Shown: one piece after another, positions 1 through 10,336 of the stretch | Position numbering within the stretch: position 1 is the first letter of the stretch | Layout of the letters: each line of letters begins with the position of its first letter | Source: Actinomycetospora sp. NBRC 106375 | GTDB lineage: Bacteria; Actinomycetota; Actinomycetes; Mycobacteriales; Pseudonocardiaceae | NCBI RefSeq assembly: GCF_030269665.1 | Contig: NZ_BSTS01000003.1 | Coordinates: forward strand, 310,001-374,000 | DNA: 64,000 bases | Reading direction: 5' to 3' | Translations under genes and position numbers: made by a program | Notes under the pieces: generated by a model | Database searches by the model: none | Seen by the model: the letters and a program-made list of their open reading frames with translations, nothing else | What the model was told of the DNA's origin: nothing

Positions 1-224
1 ACGACCGGCCGCCGAAGAAGTCGGAGAAGGCCAACCGCTACCGCAAGAACCACCGCGAGCTGGGGTCGGTGCCCGACGCCCAGATCATCGAGGCGGCCGA
101 GGCCCTCGACCGGCGCGGCCAGCGCACCGAGGCCCCGCGCCAGGCGCGTCAGGACGCGCCCGACCACGAGCCCCCGCACGTCGTCGACACCGAGCCGCCG
201 CCCCGCACCGGCAGCGAGGGATAG
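1..224 (+). CDS. C-terminal end of an unidentified protein (runs off left edge)
   Basis: A frame open from the left edge ends with TAG at 222-224 and encodes about 73 residues. The visible part begins with a basic stretch (KKSEKANRYRKNHREL), followed by a short likely helix (DAQIIEAAEALDRRGQ) and a Pro/Glu/Asp-rich, probably disordered tail. Codons are strongly GC3-rich like the neighbours, which supports a real gene. I do not recognise the family from this fragment and assign no function. The next gene starts 59 nt downstream on the same strand. Confidence 0.6.
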   Translation, partial: DRPPKKSEKANRYRKNHRELGSVPDAQIIEAAEALDRRGQRTEAPRQARQDAPDHEPPHVVDTEPPPRTGSEG

Positions 225-282
225 CTACCGCGCACCCCGCCCCGCCCGCGATGATCGTGCGGGACGAGGAGCGGGGGAGTGC

Positions 283-738
283 ATGACCGTCACGTTCGAG
301 CGCCTCGGGCGGTGGTTCCTCGCCGGCGCCGCGCTCTGTCTGGTCGCTCTCCCGGTGGCGCTGCCGGTGCTCGAGGACACCGCGCGGTTCGCGACGGCCC
401 TCACGTTCGCCGTGCTCGGCGGGAACCTCCTGGTGCAGGGCGTAGTCTGGATCGTCCTGCAGCGCCGGTGGTTCGGGAGCCCGGCCGCGCTCGAGCGCAC
501 CGCCCGGCGGGGCATACCGACAGCCGCGCAGGTGGTGACGGTGACGAGCACGTCGAGCGCGATCGGCACCGAGCCGCTGCCGGTCCTGGACCTCGACGTC
601 GGCGGGCGCCGTGTCCGTCGACGCGTGCGTGTGCCCTTCGCCCACGTCGCCGCGGTCCGCCCCGGTGCGGTGCTGCCGGTCCGGGTCGACCCCGAGGGCA
701 CGCCGGCGATCGTGGTCGAGTGGACGAAGGTGCCCTGA
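283..738 (+). CDS. Small two-helix membrane protein, DUF3592-like
   Basis: A 151-residue protein with ATG at 283 behind a purine-rich ribosome site (gggggag, 273-279). Two hydrophobic helices fall at about residues 10-30 and 42-58. They are followed by a soluble beta-rich domain with the pattern PFAHVAAVRPGAVLPVRVDP near the C-terminus. That ending (a 'PG..VPVRVDP' turn followed by a short strand) is typical of actinobacterial DUF3592-like membrane proteins, whose function is unknown. The C-terminal domain probably faces the cytoplasm or the membrane surface. It is convergent with the DUF1996 gene, only 9 nt away, so the two are unlikely to share regulation. The family assignment rests on the look of the motif and is moderate. 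Confidence 0.7.
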   Translation: MTVTFERLGRWFLAGAALCLVALPVALPVLEDTARFATALTFAVLGGNLLVQGVVWIVLQRRWFGSPAALERTARRGIPTAAQVVTVTSTSSAIGTEPLPVLDLDVGGRRVRRRVRVPFAHVAAVRPGAVLPVRVDPEGTPAIVVEWTKVP

Positions 739-747
739 CCTCGGCGC

Positions 748-2958
<2,211 letters not shown>

Positions 2959-2998
2959 CGCCCTCCGTCCCCCGCATCCGTCCTCCGCGGCGCGGACG

Positions 2999-4597
2999 CT
3001 AGCCGCGCGCTGCGGCGCCCGGGTGCGGTTTGGGAGAACTCGCGGCCTCTCCTCCGCCATCGCCGAGCCACGGGTCGCGGGCGTCGGTCGGCACGGCTCG
3101 CGACCAGGTCGGGAGAGGGCCGGAATGGGGGTTCCCGGCCGACACGGTTCCCGGCGGACGGTCCGTCGCCGAGGCCGGTGCGGCGAGCCGCACAGGACCC
3201 GAGTGGCGCTCCCGGACCGGCTCGGGTCCTCGGCCCCGGTCCGGGAGCCGGACGGGACCGGACCGGGGATCGCGCGCGGGCACGGGAGCCGACGGGCGCT
3301 TGCCCGCCGAGGCGCGCCAGCCAGCCGGCACCGGACCCGACGGCGAGTCCACCCGCACCGGCCCCGACGGCGAGTCCACCCGCACCGGCCCCGACGGCGA
3401 GTTCACCCGCACCGGCCCCGACGGGCGATCCACCGGGACCGGACCCGACGGCCGGTCGAGCCGCACCGGCCCCGACGGTCGCTCGATCGGCACCGGCCCC
3501 GACGGCCGGTCGAGACGGACCGGCCCGGACGCCCGCTCGCCCGGGGACGCCGAGCGGGATCGCGCGAACGGGACCGGCCCCGAGACCGGCGAAGCCCGCC
3601 GGCCCTCCGGCACGAGCGCCGGACCGGTCGCGGACCGCCCACCGGGGGCGGCGCGCGGCAGCGGTACCGGGCGCTCGACCCGGATCTCGGTGCGCTCGGC
3701 GTCGGTCTCCGGCGGCGCGACGAGGGCCGGCGGCCCCCACCGCCCGTCACGGACGGGGCTCCGGACGACCGACACCGGACGTCCCCGGTCGAGCAGCGGC
3801 ATCCACGGCCAGTGCTGCTCGAGGCGCCGGCACCGCGCACAGCCCAGCCCGAGGACCAGTCCGAAGACGAGGTGCCCGACCAGCGAGAGCGCGACGGTGG
3901 CGGGGGTCAGCGTGAACATCTGCTGCTGCCCGCGCGGCGCGAGCGCGACGGTGGCCACGAGCCCCGTCCACACCGGGAAGACCGCGAACACGACGGCGGC
4001 CGTGACCGTCGCGCGCTCGCCCCAGCGCCGCAGCCCGGTGGCCGCGACGAGGACGAAGAACGCGACGCCGATGCCGCCGCCGTCGCCGAGGTAGCGCCAC
4101 GCGTAGCCGACCACGGCGCCGAGGACCGACTGCCCCGCGTCGATGTCGAGGATCCACGTGCCCACCCGCGGGATGAAGTCGCCCCACCACCCGAGCAGGT
4201 AGACGGTGTCGAGGCGCACGGCGTCGTACACGAGGGTGGCGAGCACGCCCCACATCGCCCCGGCCAGCACGATCCGCTCCTCGCCGGCGGGCGAGAACAC
4301 CCCGAGCATCACCGCGAGCAGCGTCAGCGGGACGACGACGAGCCCCGCCGTCACGTTCATCGGGACGAGGCCGAACACGTGCGCCGAGATGGCGAGCAGG
4401 GGGAGCGCGGCGACCACGAGGTGCAGCCCGACCCGCAGCAGCCGGGCCCGGTGCTCCGTGACGAACGCGAGCAGGGCCGTGGTGCGCGAGCCGGGATCGT
4501 CGGGGACCTCGGCCATGTCCCCGACACGCCGCGGGACCAGCGGCGACGGGAGCGGCCGTGCGGGACCGCGGCCGAGGGTGTGGGCCGGGTGGGTCAC
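2999..4597 (-). CDS. Polytopic membrane protein with C-terminal SGPVR nine-residue repeats
   Basis: Predicted 532 residues from GTG 4597, chosen because a gaggag ribosome site lies just upstream; an ATG at 4516 is an alternative with no clear site. About six or seven hydrophobic helices occupy residues 45-265. A Cys pair (CARC) follows and then a 250-residue hydrophilic, arginine/proline-rich tail. The tail carries about ten nine-residue repeats of the type SGPVR(V/L)D(S/R)P. I do not recognise the membrane domain. The tail is likely disordered and, given its charge, may contact nucleic acid, anionic lipid or wall polymer (speculative). The DUF1996 gene follows 40 nt downstream. The divergent DUF3039 gene starts 143 nt away. 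Confidence 0.75.
   Translation of the reverse strand: MTHPAHTLGRGPARPLPSPLVPRRVGDMAEVPDDPGSRTTALLAFVTEHRARLLRVGLHLVVAALPLLAISAHVFGLVPMNVTAGLVVVPLTLLAVMLGVFSPAGEERIVLAGAMWGVLATLVYDAVRLDTVYLLGWWGDFIPRVGTWILDIDAGQSVLGAVVGYAWRYLGDGGGIGVAFFVLVAATGLRRWGERATVTAAVVFAVFPVWTGLVATVALAPRGQQQMFTLTPATVALSLVGHLVFGLVLGLGCARCRRLEQHWPWMPLLDRGRPVSVVRSPVRDGRWGPPALVAPPETDAERTEIRVERPVPLPRAAPGGRSATGPALVPEGRRASPVSGPVPFARSRSASPGERASGPVRLDRPSGPVPIERPSGPVRLDRPSGPVPVDRPSGPVRVNSPSGPVRVDSPSGPVRVDSPSGPVPAGWRASAGKRPSAPVPARDPRSGPVRLPDRGRGPEPVRERHSGPVRLAAPASATDRPPGTVSAGNPHSGPLPTWSRAVPTDARDPWLGDGGGEAASSPKPHPGAAARG
3340..3537 (-). repeat. 27-bp repeats encoding the SGPVR motif
   Basis: Two perfect 27-bp units (3340-3366, 3367-3393) and a one-mismatch unit (3394-3420) encode VDSPSGPVR. 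Four or five degenerate units of the same nine-residue pattern follow to about 3537. The nucleotide identity of the first three suggests recent duplication. Confidence 0.85.
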
Positions 4598-4740
4598 GGA
4601 CGCTCCTCGTCGCCGGGGATCAGGTGCTCGTCACGGTGACAGCGGCGTCGACGGCGTGGGTGCCGTTTCGCGGGATCGGCCCGCCACACACCCCGGGCCG
4701 GTGTGAGCCCCGTGTCGGGTCGGTGGGGCATCATGGAGCC

Positions 4741-4992
4741 ATGAGCCAGACCGCGGTGCTTCCCGACACCCGCCCGCAGGGGACCGACCGCACGGGCGAC
4801 GACGACCCGAAGATGTTCCACTACGTGCGGAAGAACAAGGTCGCCGAATCGGCCGTCACGGGGTCGATGGTCGTGGCCCTCTGCGGGGAGACGTTCCCGG
4901 TGACCCGGTCGCCGAAGCCGGGCTCGCCGGTGTGCCCGGCGTGCAAGGAGATCTTCAACAAGATGCCGCGGGGCGGTGACGACGGGGAGTAG
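4741..4992 (+). CDS. DUF3039 family protein
   Basis: An 83-residue protein starting at ATG 4741. The hydrophilic N-terminus leads into MFHYVRKNKVAESAVTG, then a Cys-containing strand (VVALCGETF) and a CPAC knuckle near the C-terminus, the typical layout of DUF3039. This is a small actinobacterial family of unknown function; the three Cys residues may bind a metal (inference). The start is preceded by CATCAT (4729-4734) and a 6-nt spacer, matching the leaderless pattern seen elsewhere in the window. The SF2 helicase gene begins 44 nt downstream on the same strand, so co-transcription is likely. Confidence 0.85.
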   Translation: MSQTAVLPDTRPQGTDRTGDDDPKMFHYVRKNKVAESAVTGSMVVALCGETFPVTRSPKPGSPVCPACKEIFNKMPRGGDDGE

Positions 4993-5036
4993 CCCACCGG
5001 GTAGCTCCCCTGTCCGACGTCCGCCCCGGAGGGCCG

Positions 5037-6803
5037 TTGACCACCCGCGCGACCGGTAGCCCGACCAGTACCGATCCCTCGGGAGCACGTCCGCTGCGCC
5101 AGTGGCAGCGGCGCGCGCTCACCCGCTACCTCACCGACCGTCCCCGCGACTTCCTCGCGGTCGCGACGCCCGGCGCCGGCAAGACGACGTTCGCGCTGCG
5201 CGCAGCGTCCGAGCTCCTGGGCGACCGCACGGTCGACACCGTGACGATCGTGTGCCCCACCGAGCACCTCAAGCACCAGTGGGCGGAGGCGGCCCGCCAC
5301 GCCGGCCTGGCGATCGACCCGGAGTTCTCCAACAGCGTCGGCCGGACCTCCACCGACTTCCGCGGGGTCGCGGTGACGTACGCGCAGGTGGCCGCGCACC
5401 CCGTGCTGCACATGAACCGCACCGAGGGCCGCCGGACCCTCGTGATCTTCGACGAGATCCACCACGCGGGCGACGCCAAGTCGTGGGGCGAGGCGACGCG
5501 CGAGGCCTTCGCCGGCGCGACACGCCGCCTCGCGCTGACGGGCACGCCGTTCCGGTCCGACGACAGCCCGATCCCGTTCATCACCTACGAGCCCGACGCC
5601 GCCGGTGTGCTGCGCTCCCGGCCCGACCACTCCTACGGCTACGCCGACGCGCTGGCGGACGGGGTGGTCCGCCCGGTCGTCTTCCTCGCCTACTCGGGCC
5701 AGGCCAGCTGGCGCACGAGCGCCGGCGAGGAGATGACCGCCCGCCTCGGCGAGCCCCTGACCGCCGAGCAGAACGCCCGCGCCTGGAAGACCGCGCTCGA
5801 CCCCAAAGGCGAGTGGATGCCGGCGGTGCTGCAGGCCGCGGACACGCGCCTCACCCAGCTGCGGTCCAGTGGCGTGCCCGACGCCGGCGGCCTCGTGATC
5901 GCCACCGACCACACCACCGCCAAGGCCTACGCCACGCTCCTGCGCCGCATCGGCGGTGAGGAGCCTGTGGTCGTGCTCTCGGACGACCCCAAGGCGTCGG
6001 GGCGGATCGCGGAGTTCGCGCGCTCGAACGACCGGTGGCTCGTCGCCGTGCGCATGGTCTCCGAGGGCGTCGACGTCCCGCGCCTGGCCGTCGGCGTCTA
6101 CGCGACCAGCGCCTCGACGCCGCTCTTCTTCGCGCAGGCCGTCGGGCGTTTCGTCCGGTCGCGGCGCCCCGGCGAGACGGCCAGCGTGTTCCTGCCGAGC
6201 GTGCCCTCGCTGCTGACGCTGGCGAGCGAGCTCGAGGTGCAGCGCGACCACGTCCTCGGCGAGCCCCACCGCCCGAAGGAGGGCTGGGACGACGACCTCG
6301 TCGAGGCGGCCAACCGCACCGAGGACGAGCCCGGTGAGCAGGAGAAGGCGTTCGAGTCGCTCTCGGCCGAGGCGGAGCTCGACCAGCTGATCTACGACGG
6401 GTCCTCGTTCGGCACGGCCGTCGGCACGGGGTCGGCCGAGGAGCAGGACTACCTGGGCCTGCCCGGGCTCCTCGAGCCCGACCAGGTCCGCGCGCTGTTG
6501 CGCCGCCGCCAGAGCGAGCAGCTCGACCAGCAGGCCGCGCCGGACGAGACGCCGGCGGCGGTGACGACGGCCGAGCAGCCGGCGCCGGCGCGCGAGTTCC
6601 GCCGCGACGTGGGTGTGGCCGAGCGGCTCAAGGATCTGCGGCGCGAGCTCAACGCTCTCGTCGCCGCGCACCACCACCGCACCAACAAGCCGCATGGCCA
6701 GATCCACGGTGATCTCCGCAAGCACTGCGGTGGGCCGGCGACGCCGATGGCGACGATCGAGCAGATCGAGGAGCGGATCGCCACCCTGCGGTCCTGGCGC
6801 TGA
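5037..6803 (+). CDS. SF2 DEAH-type helicase
   Basis: Predicted 588 residues. The TTG start at 5037 is supported by a ccggaggg ribosome site at 5027-5033. A Q-like N-terminal motif (RQWQRRAL) precedes Walker A (TPGAGKT, about residue 45), motif II DEIHH (about 138), motif III-like TGTPFR (about 167) and motif VI GRFVRSRR (about 370). An acidic region and a C-terminal helical segment follow. The architecture is that of XPB/RapA-like SF2 ATPases acting on nucleic acid; the substrate cannot be deduced. The C-terminal region contains HHHRTNKPHGQIH, which may be a small accessory fold. It probably shares a transcript with the DUF3039 gene upstream and ends towards a strong bidirectional terminator at 7116-7151. 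Confidence 0.88.
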   Translation: MTTRATGSPTSTDPSGARPLRQWQRRALTRYLTDRPRDFLAVATPGAGKTTFALRAASELLGDRTVDTVTIVCPTEHLKHQWAEAARHAGLAIDPEFSNSVGRTSTDFRGVAVTYAQVAAHPVLHMNRTEGRRTLVIFDEIHHAGDAKSWGEATREAFAGATRRLALTGTPFRSDDSPIPFITYEPDAAGVLRSRPDHSYGYADALADGVVRPVVFLAYSGQASWRTSAGEEMTARLGEPLTAEQNARAWKTALDPKGEWMPAVLQAADTRLTQLRSSGVPDAGGLVIATDHTTAKAYATLLRRIGGEEPVVVLSDDPKASGRIAEFARSNDRWLVAVRMVSEGVDVPRLAVGVYATSASTPLFFAQAVGRFVRSRRPGETASVFLPSVPSLLTLASELEVQRDHVLGEPHRPKEGWDDDLVEAANRTEDEPGEQEKAFESLSAEAELDQLIYDGSSFGTAVGTGSAEEQDYLGLPGLLEPDQVRALLRRRQSEQLDQQAAPDETPAAVTTAEQPAPAREFRRDVGVAERLKDLRRELNALVAAHHHRTNKPHGQIHGDLRKHCGGPATPMATIEQIEERIATLRSWR

Positions 6804-6833
6804 TCACTGACGCACGGTGCTCGATCGGTGACG

Positions 6834-6849
6834 TGTGGTGCACATCACA
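6834..6849. promoter_or_regulatory. Crp-like inverted repeat
   Basis: TGTGG-tgcaca-TCACA matches the TGTGA-N6-TCACA consensus of Crp-family regulators (known for Mycobacterium Crp) at nine of ten positions. It lies 31 nt past the helicase stop, in a convergent interval, so no obvious target promoter is attached. A chance match is possible. Confidence 0.35.
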
Positions 6850-7115
6850 CACGGTGCTGGTCGACGCCTGTCGCCGCCGTCGCGCTCGGACATGGCGGCG
6901 TCACGGTGTTCACCAGAGCGTCACGATGGGGGTGATCGCCGGCGCTCGTCCGGAGGCGAACGGCCTGGCCGCCGAACGCAGTAGGGGTCTCAGAGGGCGC
7001 CTCATCGCCGACGATCACCGCTCGGCACGGCGAGATCCTCTCGCGGCGGCGGTGTCTGGACACGCGTGATCTCGGCGCCCGGCCCGGTGATCGACACGTG
7101 ATCACCCCGCGCACG

Positions 7116-7151
7116 ACGACGGGCGAGGACCCTGGGGTCCTCGCCCGTCGT
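7116..7151. terminator. Bidirectional hairpin terminator, 17-bp perfect stem
   Basis: The arms acgacgggcgaggaccc (7116-7132) and its exact complement (7135-7151) flank a 2-nt centre. The hairpin sits between the 3' end of the helicase and the 3' end of the minus-strand DUF7455 gene and can serve both. There is no U-tract, as is common for high-GC actinobacterial terminators. Confidence 0.8.
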
Positions 7152-7206
7152 GGACTCGATCTCAGCTTGTGGGTCGTGCTCTCAGAACTCGCTGGTCAGA
7201 CGGCTG

Positions 7207-7401
7207 TCATGCGGTCTCTCCGGCCTGCATGTCCACCGACAGCTCCTTCAACTTGGCCTCGTGGGCCCGGGCGTGGTGCCCGCAGAAGAGGAGTTCTCCA
7301 CCGGAGGGCAGTACGGCGCGCACCTTCGCCGCTGCACCGCAGCGATCGCAGCGGTCCGAGGCGGTGAGTTCTGGCCGGGTCAGGGTGCCGGGCATCGTCA
7401 T
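7207..7401 (-). CDS. Small zinc-finger-like protein, DUF7455
   Basis: Predicted 64 residues from ATG 7401; ATG 7395 is equally possible because the ggagg ribosome site lies 3 nt from the first and 9 nt from the second. The sequence TRPELTASDRCDRCGAAA, a CxxC knuckle, then LLFCGHHARAHE with Cys/His ligands, matches the small DUF7455 family (from memory, M. tuberculosis Rv2708c). Zinc binding through the CxxC and CxHH groups is likely; the role is unknown. It ends toward the bidirectional terminator at 7116-7151. The divergent glutamine-synthetase-like gene begins about 330 nt away. Confidence 0.85.
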   Translation of the reverse strand: MTMPGTLTRPELTASDRCDRCGAAAKVRAVLPSGGELLFCGHHARAHEAKLKELSVDMQAGETA

Positions 7402-7734
7402 CTCCCTCCGTCGAGGCCCTGGACGAAGTGTCCGAGCCCGCGAGCTCCGGTCGTGCGACCGTCGCCCCTCCACTGTGTCAGACGCTGACCGCGACCGCTC
7501 GTGTTCACGCGGTGCTTTGTCGTCCGTCACGAACCGCTCATCGGAGGTGAGGGACCGGTCGTTTCTGGGTACGGCGAGGACCACCCGATCGGGAGTCGAT
7601 CTCGAGCGACGAGCGGTCCGGGCGCCGGGACCCGCCGTGATGGGCGCGGCACGCCCCGCGCGGTCACGGCGGCGATGTGACCGTCGCCCACTAGCCTGTG
7701 CGCCACCATGCCGACGGGTGGAGCGGAGGCGGCC
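7402..7734. other. Divergent upstream region between DUF7455 and the GS-like gene
   Basis: No protein gene is supported. Near the right end, TAGCCT at 7693-7698 is a plausible -10 box for the plus-strand gene, giving a leader of about 30 nt up to ATG 7735. No operator-like palindrome stood out. Confidence 0.45.
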
Positions 7735-9096
7735 ATGGGCGACACGGCGGAGCGGGCGGCGGGGCTCGTCGAGGAACTGCGGAGCGCCGGTGTGGCCGGC
7801 GTGACGGTGGTCTGGGCCGACAACAACGGCATCCCGAGATCGCGGACGGTGCCGGTGGCGTCGTTGCCGCAGGTGGCCGGGACGGGGATCGGCGTCAGCA
7901 CCGTCTTCGCGATCTTCGACACGAACGACGGCATCCAGTACGGCGCGCCCGGACGGGAGACGCCCTCGGGCGACGTGCGCCTCGTCCCCGACCTCGACCG
8001 CGTCACCCCGCTGGCGGGCCAGCCCGGCCTCGCGTGGGCGCCGGGCACCCAGGTCGCCGTCGACGGCACGCCGTGGGCGTGGGACCAGCGCTCGCTGCTG
8101 ACCGGCACCGTCGACGCGCTCGCCGACCGCGGCTACACCGCGCTCGTGGGCTACGAGATGGAGTTCGTGGTCTCCGCGCCGACTCCCGACGGCGGGCTCG
8201 TGCCCGCCTACGGCGGTCCCGCGTACAGCCCGCACGGCCTGCTCGAGATCGACGCCTTCGCCACCGACCTGCTGCGTGACGCCGAGGCCAACGGGCTGCG
8301 GATCGGCCAGCTCCACCTCGAGTACGGGCCCGGGCAGGTCGAGATCTCCCTCGGTGCCGCCGACCCCGTGCGGGCCGCCGACGACCAGCTCCTCGCGCGG
8401 CAGACCGTCCTGGCCGCCGCCGCGCGCCACGGCCTGCGCATCAGCTTCGCGCCGCTGCCGTCGCTGCAGGTCGCGGGCAACGGGTGGCACGTGCACACCT
8501 CGCTGTGGCGCGACGGCGTCAACCTCCTCGCCGGCGGCCCCGAGGGACCCGGCACGGCGGGCGGCGGGTACGTCGCCGGGCTGCTGCGCGACCTGCCCGC
8601 CCTGGCCGCGGTCACCGCGCCCTCGGTCGGGTCCACGGCCCGGCTGCGGCCGGGGTTCTTCGCGGGCGCCTACGGGTTCTGGGGCGTCGAGAACCGCGAG
8701 GCCCCGCTGCGCTACGTCCTGGGCTCGGAGATGCTCGGGGCCGATCACGCGAACGTCGAGCTCAAGGTGTCCGACGCGTCCGCCAACCCCTACCTGGCCC
8801 TCACCGCGCTGCTCACGTGCGGTGTCGCCGGTGTCGAGGAGGGCCTCCGGCCCCCCGCGCCGATCGGCGAGGACCCGGGCACCTGGGACGAGGCGGCGCG
8901 CGCCGCGGCGGGCGTGGAGGCGCTGCCCACCACCCAGGCCGGCCAGGAGGCGGCGCTCCTCGCGTGCCCCCGGATCACCGACGCCCTGGGGCCCGAGCGC
9001 CTCGGCGCCTTCCTCGCCGTGCGCCGCGCGGATGCGACGTGGGCGGCGGAGCGGGACACCGAGGACGTCCTCGCGGCCTGGCGCTGGCGGTACTGA
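7735..9096 (+). CDS. Glutamine synthetase-like ligase (GlnA family, non-housekeeping)
   Basis: Predicted 453 residues. ATG 7735 is preferred over ATG 7708 because ggagg (7725-7729) lies 5 nt upstream. The N-terminal beta-grasp (VTVVWADNNGIPRSRTVP) is followed by the catalytic barrel. Visible metal and substrate motifs are GYEMEF, EYGPGQVEIS, NGWHVHTSL and the C-terminal NPYLALTALL helix. These mark the GS superfamily, which forms an amide from a gamma-glutamyl phosphate. The sequence lacks the features of a housekeeping GlnA1 and looks more like GlnA3/GlnA4-type gamma-glutamylpolyamine or gamma-glutamylethanolamine ligases; the substrate is not determinable. It stands alone, convergent with the CysQ-like gene across a hairpin at 9128-9148. 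Confidence 0.85.
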   Translation: MGDTAERAAGLVEELRSAGVAGVTVVWADNNGIPRSRTVPVASLPQVAGTGIGVSTVFAIFDTNDGIQYGAPGRETPSGDVRLVPDLDRVTPLAGQPGLAWAPGTQVAVDGTPWAWDQRSLLTGTVDALADRGYTALVGYEMEFVVSAPTPDGGLVPAYGGPAYSPHGLLEIDAFATDLLRDAEANGLRIGQLHLEYGPGQVEISLGAADPVRAADDQLLARQTVLAAAARHGLRISFAPLPSLQVAGNGWHVHTSLWRDGVNLLAGGPEGPGTAGGGYVAGLLRDLPALAAVTAPSVGSTARLRPGFFAGAYGFWGVENREAPLRYVLGSEMLGADHANVELKVSDASANPYLALTALLTCGVAGVEEGLRPPAPIGEDPGTWDEAARAAAGVEALPTTQAGQEAALLACPRITDALGPERLGAFLAVRRADATWAAERDTEDVLAAWRWRY

Positions 9097-9127
9097 CCGG
9101 CGTGTCGCGCGAGCGAGGATGTGGCGA

Positions 9128-9148
9128 TCCTGGCGTCACACGCCAGGA
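9128..9148. terminator. Hairpin between convergent GS-like and CysQ-like genes
   Basis: tcctggcgt and its complement acgccagga enclose a cac loop. A second small stem (aggaa/ttcct) overlaps its right edge and contains ggaaagccgcat at 9146-9157. The same 12-mer recurs at 49803-49814. Placement between two gene ends supports a terminator or an intergenic repeat. Confidence 0.65.
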
Positions 9149-9178
9149 AAGCCGCATTCCTCGAACACCCCGGACCCG

Positions 9179-9958
9179 TCAGCCCAGCAGGACGTCCAGG
9201 ATCGCGTCGTGCGCCGAGGGGCGGGCGATCAGCAGGTCGGGCGAGTAGGGGTCGTCGGCGCCGAAGGGCAGCGGCGTGCCGTCGAGGCGGGTGACGCGCA
9301 GCCCGGCGCCCTCGGCGACGGCGGCGGGCGCGGCGTTGTCCCACTCGTACTGCCCGCCCGAGTGCAGGTAGGCGTCGACGCGCCCGTCGACGACCTCGAG
9401 CGTCTTCACCCCCGCCGCGGAGAGCCCGACCGTGCGGACGGGGTAGACGGCGGCGAGGCGCCGGAGCTCCACCGGCGGGCGCGAGCGGCTGACGGTGACC
9501 GTGAGCCCGCGCTCGGGGTCGACCGGCGTGTCCGCGACCGGGGCGACGGTGGCCGAGTCGGCCAGCTCGCCGCGGGCGGGCAGCGCCACGGCCCCGGCGA
9601 CGAGGGCCCCGTCGACGACGAGCGCGACGTGCACGCCCCACTCGTCCCCGCCCCGCCCGTAGCCGCTCGAGCCGTCGAGGGGGTCGACGATCCACAGCCG
9701 GTGCGCCCCGCGCCGCGGTGCCGGGTCCTGGGTGCCCTCCTCGGAGAGCACGGCGTCGGCGGGTCGGTGGCGCTGCAGCGCACGGACGAGGAACTCGTGG
9801 GCCTCGGCGTCGCCGCGGTACTCGCGGTCGCGGCCGGGGCCGGTGTCGTCGCGGAGCTCGAGGAGCAGCGCGCCGGTCGCGTCGGCGAGCTCGCGGGACA
9901 GCGCCGCGTCCTCGGCGACGGAGGGTTCTTCGGCGGACACTTCCCTCGCGGCACTCAC
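9179..9958 (-). CDS. cysQ: CysQ-like 3'(2'),5'-bisphosphate nucleotidase, inositol-monophosphatase fold
   Basis: Predicted 259 residues from GTG 9958. Phosphatase motifs: VLSEEGTQD (metal-binding Glu pair), WIVDPLDGSSGYGRG (the DPxDG signature) and YEWDNAAPAAVAEGAGL (the C-terminal WD motif). This is the Mg-dependent, Li-sensitive phosphatase family. The DEWGVHVALV stretch after the DPLDG motif is typical of CysQ proteins, which remove 3'-phosphate from PAP/PAPS in sulfate assimilation. The usual DG(T) is DGSS here, a tolerated change. CAGGAT (9965-9970) with a 6-nt spacer before GTG fits a leaderless start. A second family member (SuhB) is at 23367-24215. Substrate assignment is moderate. 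Confidence 0.82.
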   Translation of the reverse strand: MSAAREVSAEEPSVAEDAALSRELADATGALLLELRDDTGPGRDREYRGDAEAHEFLVRALQRHRPADAVLSEEGTQDPAPRRGAHRLWIVDPLDGSSGYGRGGDEWGVHVALVVDGALVAGAVALPARGELADSATVAPVADTPVDPERGLTVTVSRSRPPVELRRLAAVYPVRTVGLSAAGVKTLEVVDGRVDAYLHSGGQYEWDNAAPAAVAEGAGLRVTRLDGTPLPFGADDPYSPDLLIARPSAHDAILDVLLG

Positions 9959-10010
9959 CCCCCGATCCTGCCCGACGCCCCGCGACCCCTCCGGGCGGGT
10001 GGGGTCGGCG

Positions 10011-10313
10011 TCAGCGGATCTCCGCGGCGGCCAGCACACCCGCCAGCTCGTGCAGCACGGCGGCGCGGGCCTCGTCGAAGCCCGGCGCGGTGTCCTCGCG
10101 CTGGTCGAGCAGCAGCCGCGCGAGGCTCGCGAGGCTGACGACCTGCGCGGCGAACTCCTCCGGACCGCCGAGCTCGCCGAGCAGCGTGCCGACGGCGTCG
10201 AGGTCGCCGGAGTCCATGCCCTGGATCAGGGCCACCGATCGGCGGTGGACCTCGGCGGCGTCGGGAGCTCCGTCGGCGGGGGCGGTGGGGTCGGGCTGCA
10301 CGGGCGCCAGCAT
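10011..10313 (-). CDS. Small helical protein of unknown function beside a GvpA homologue
   Basis: Predicted 100 residues from ATG 10313, 23 nt downstream of the gas-vesicle-like gene on the same strand. A Pro/Ala-rich N-terminus is followed by four amphipathic helices rich in Leu, Ala and Asp (VHRRSVALIQGMDSGDLDAV and on to the end). I do not recognise it; it shows no clear match to GvpK, GvpO, GvpG or other known gas-vesicle proteins. No ribosome site is obvious, so translation may be coupled to the upstream gene. Calling it a partner of the GvpA-like protein is inference from position only. Confidence 0.6.
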   Translation of the reverse strand: MLAPVQPDPTAPADGAPDAAEVHRRSVALIQGMDSGDLDAVGTLLGELGGPEEFAAQVVSLASLARLLLDQREDTAPGFDEARAAVLHELAGVLAAAEIR

Positions 10314-10336
10314 GGCAGGCGCCGCGACGGTGATCG

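Larger units (their letters stand above)
6804..7206 (+). other. Convergent intergenic region, about 400 bp
   Basis: No credible protein gene: the frames here lack family features and good ribosome sites. It holds a 16-bp Crp-like site (6834-6849) and a strong hairpin (7116-7151). The first 50 nt contain several near-repeats of the type cacggtgctcg/cacggtgctgg. A small RNA cannot be excluded. Confidence 0.5.

Noticed and set aside
6845-7114. 89-residue minus-strand frame between the helicase and DUF7455 genes
   Set aside because: No family features or ribosome site; base pattern is that of intergenic DNA.
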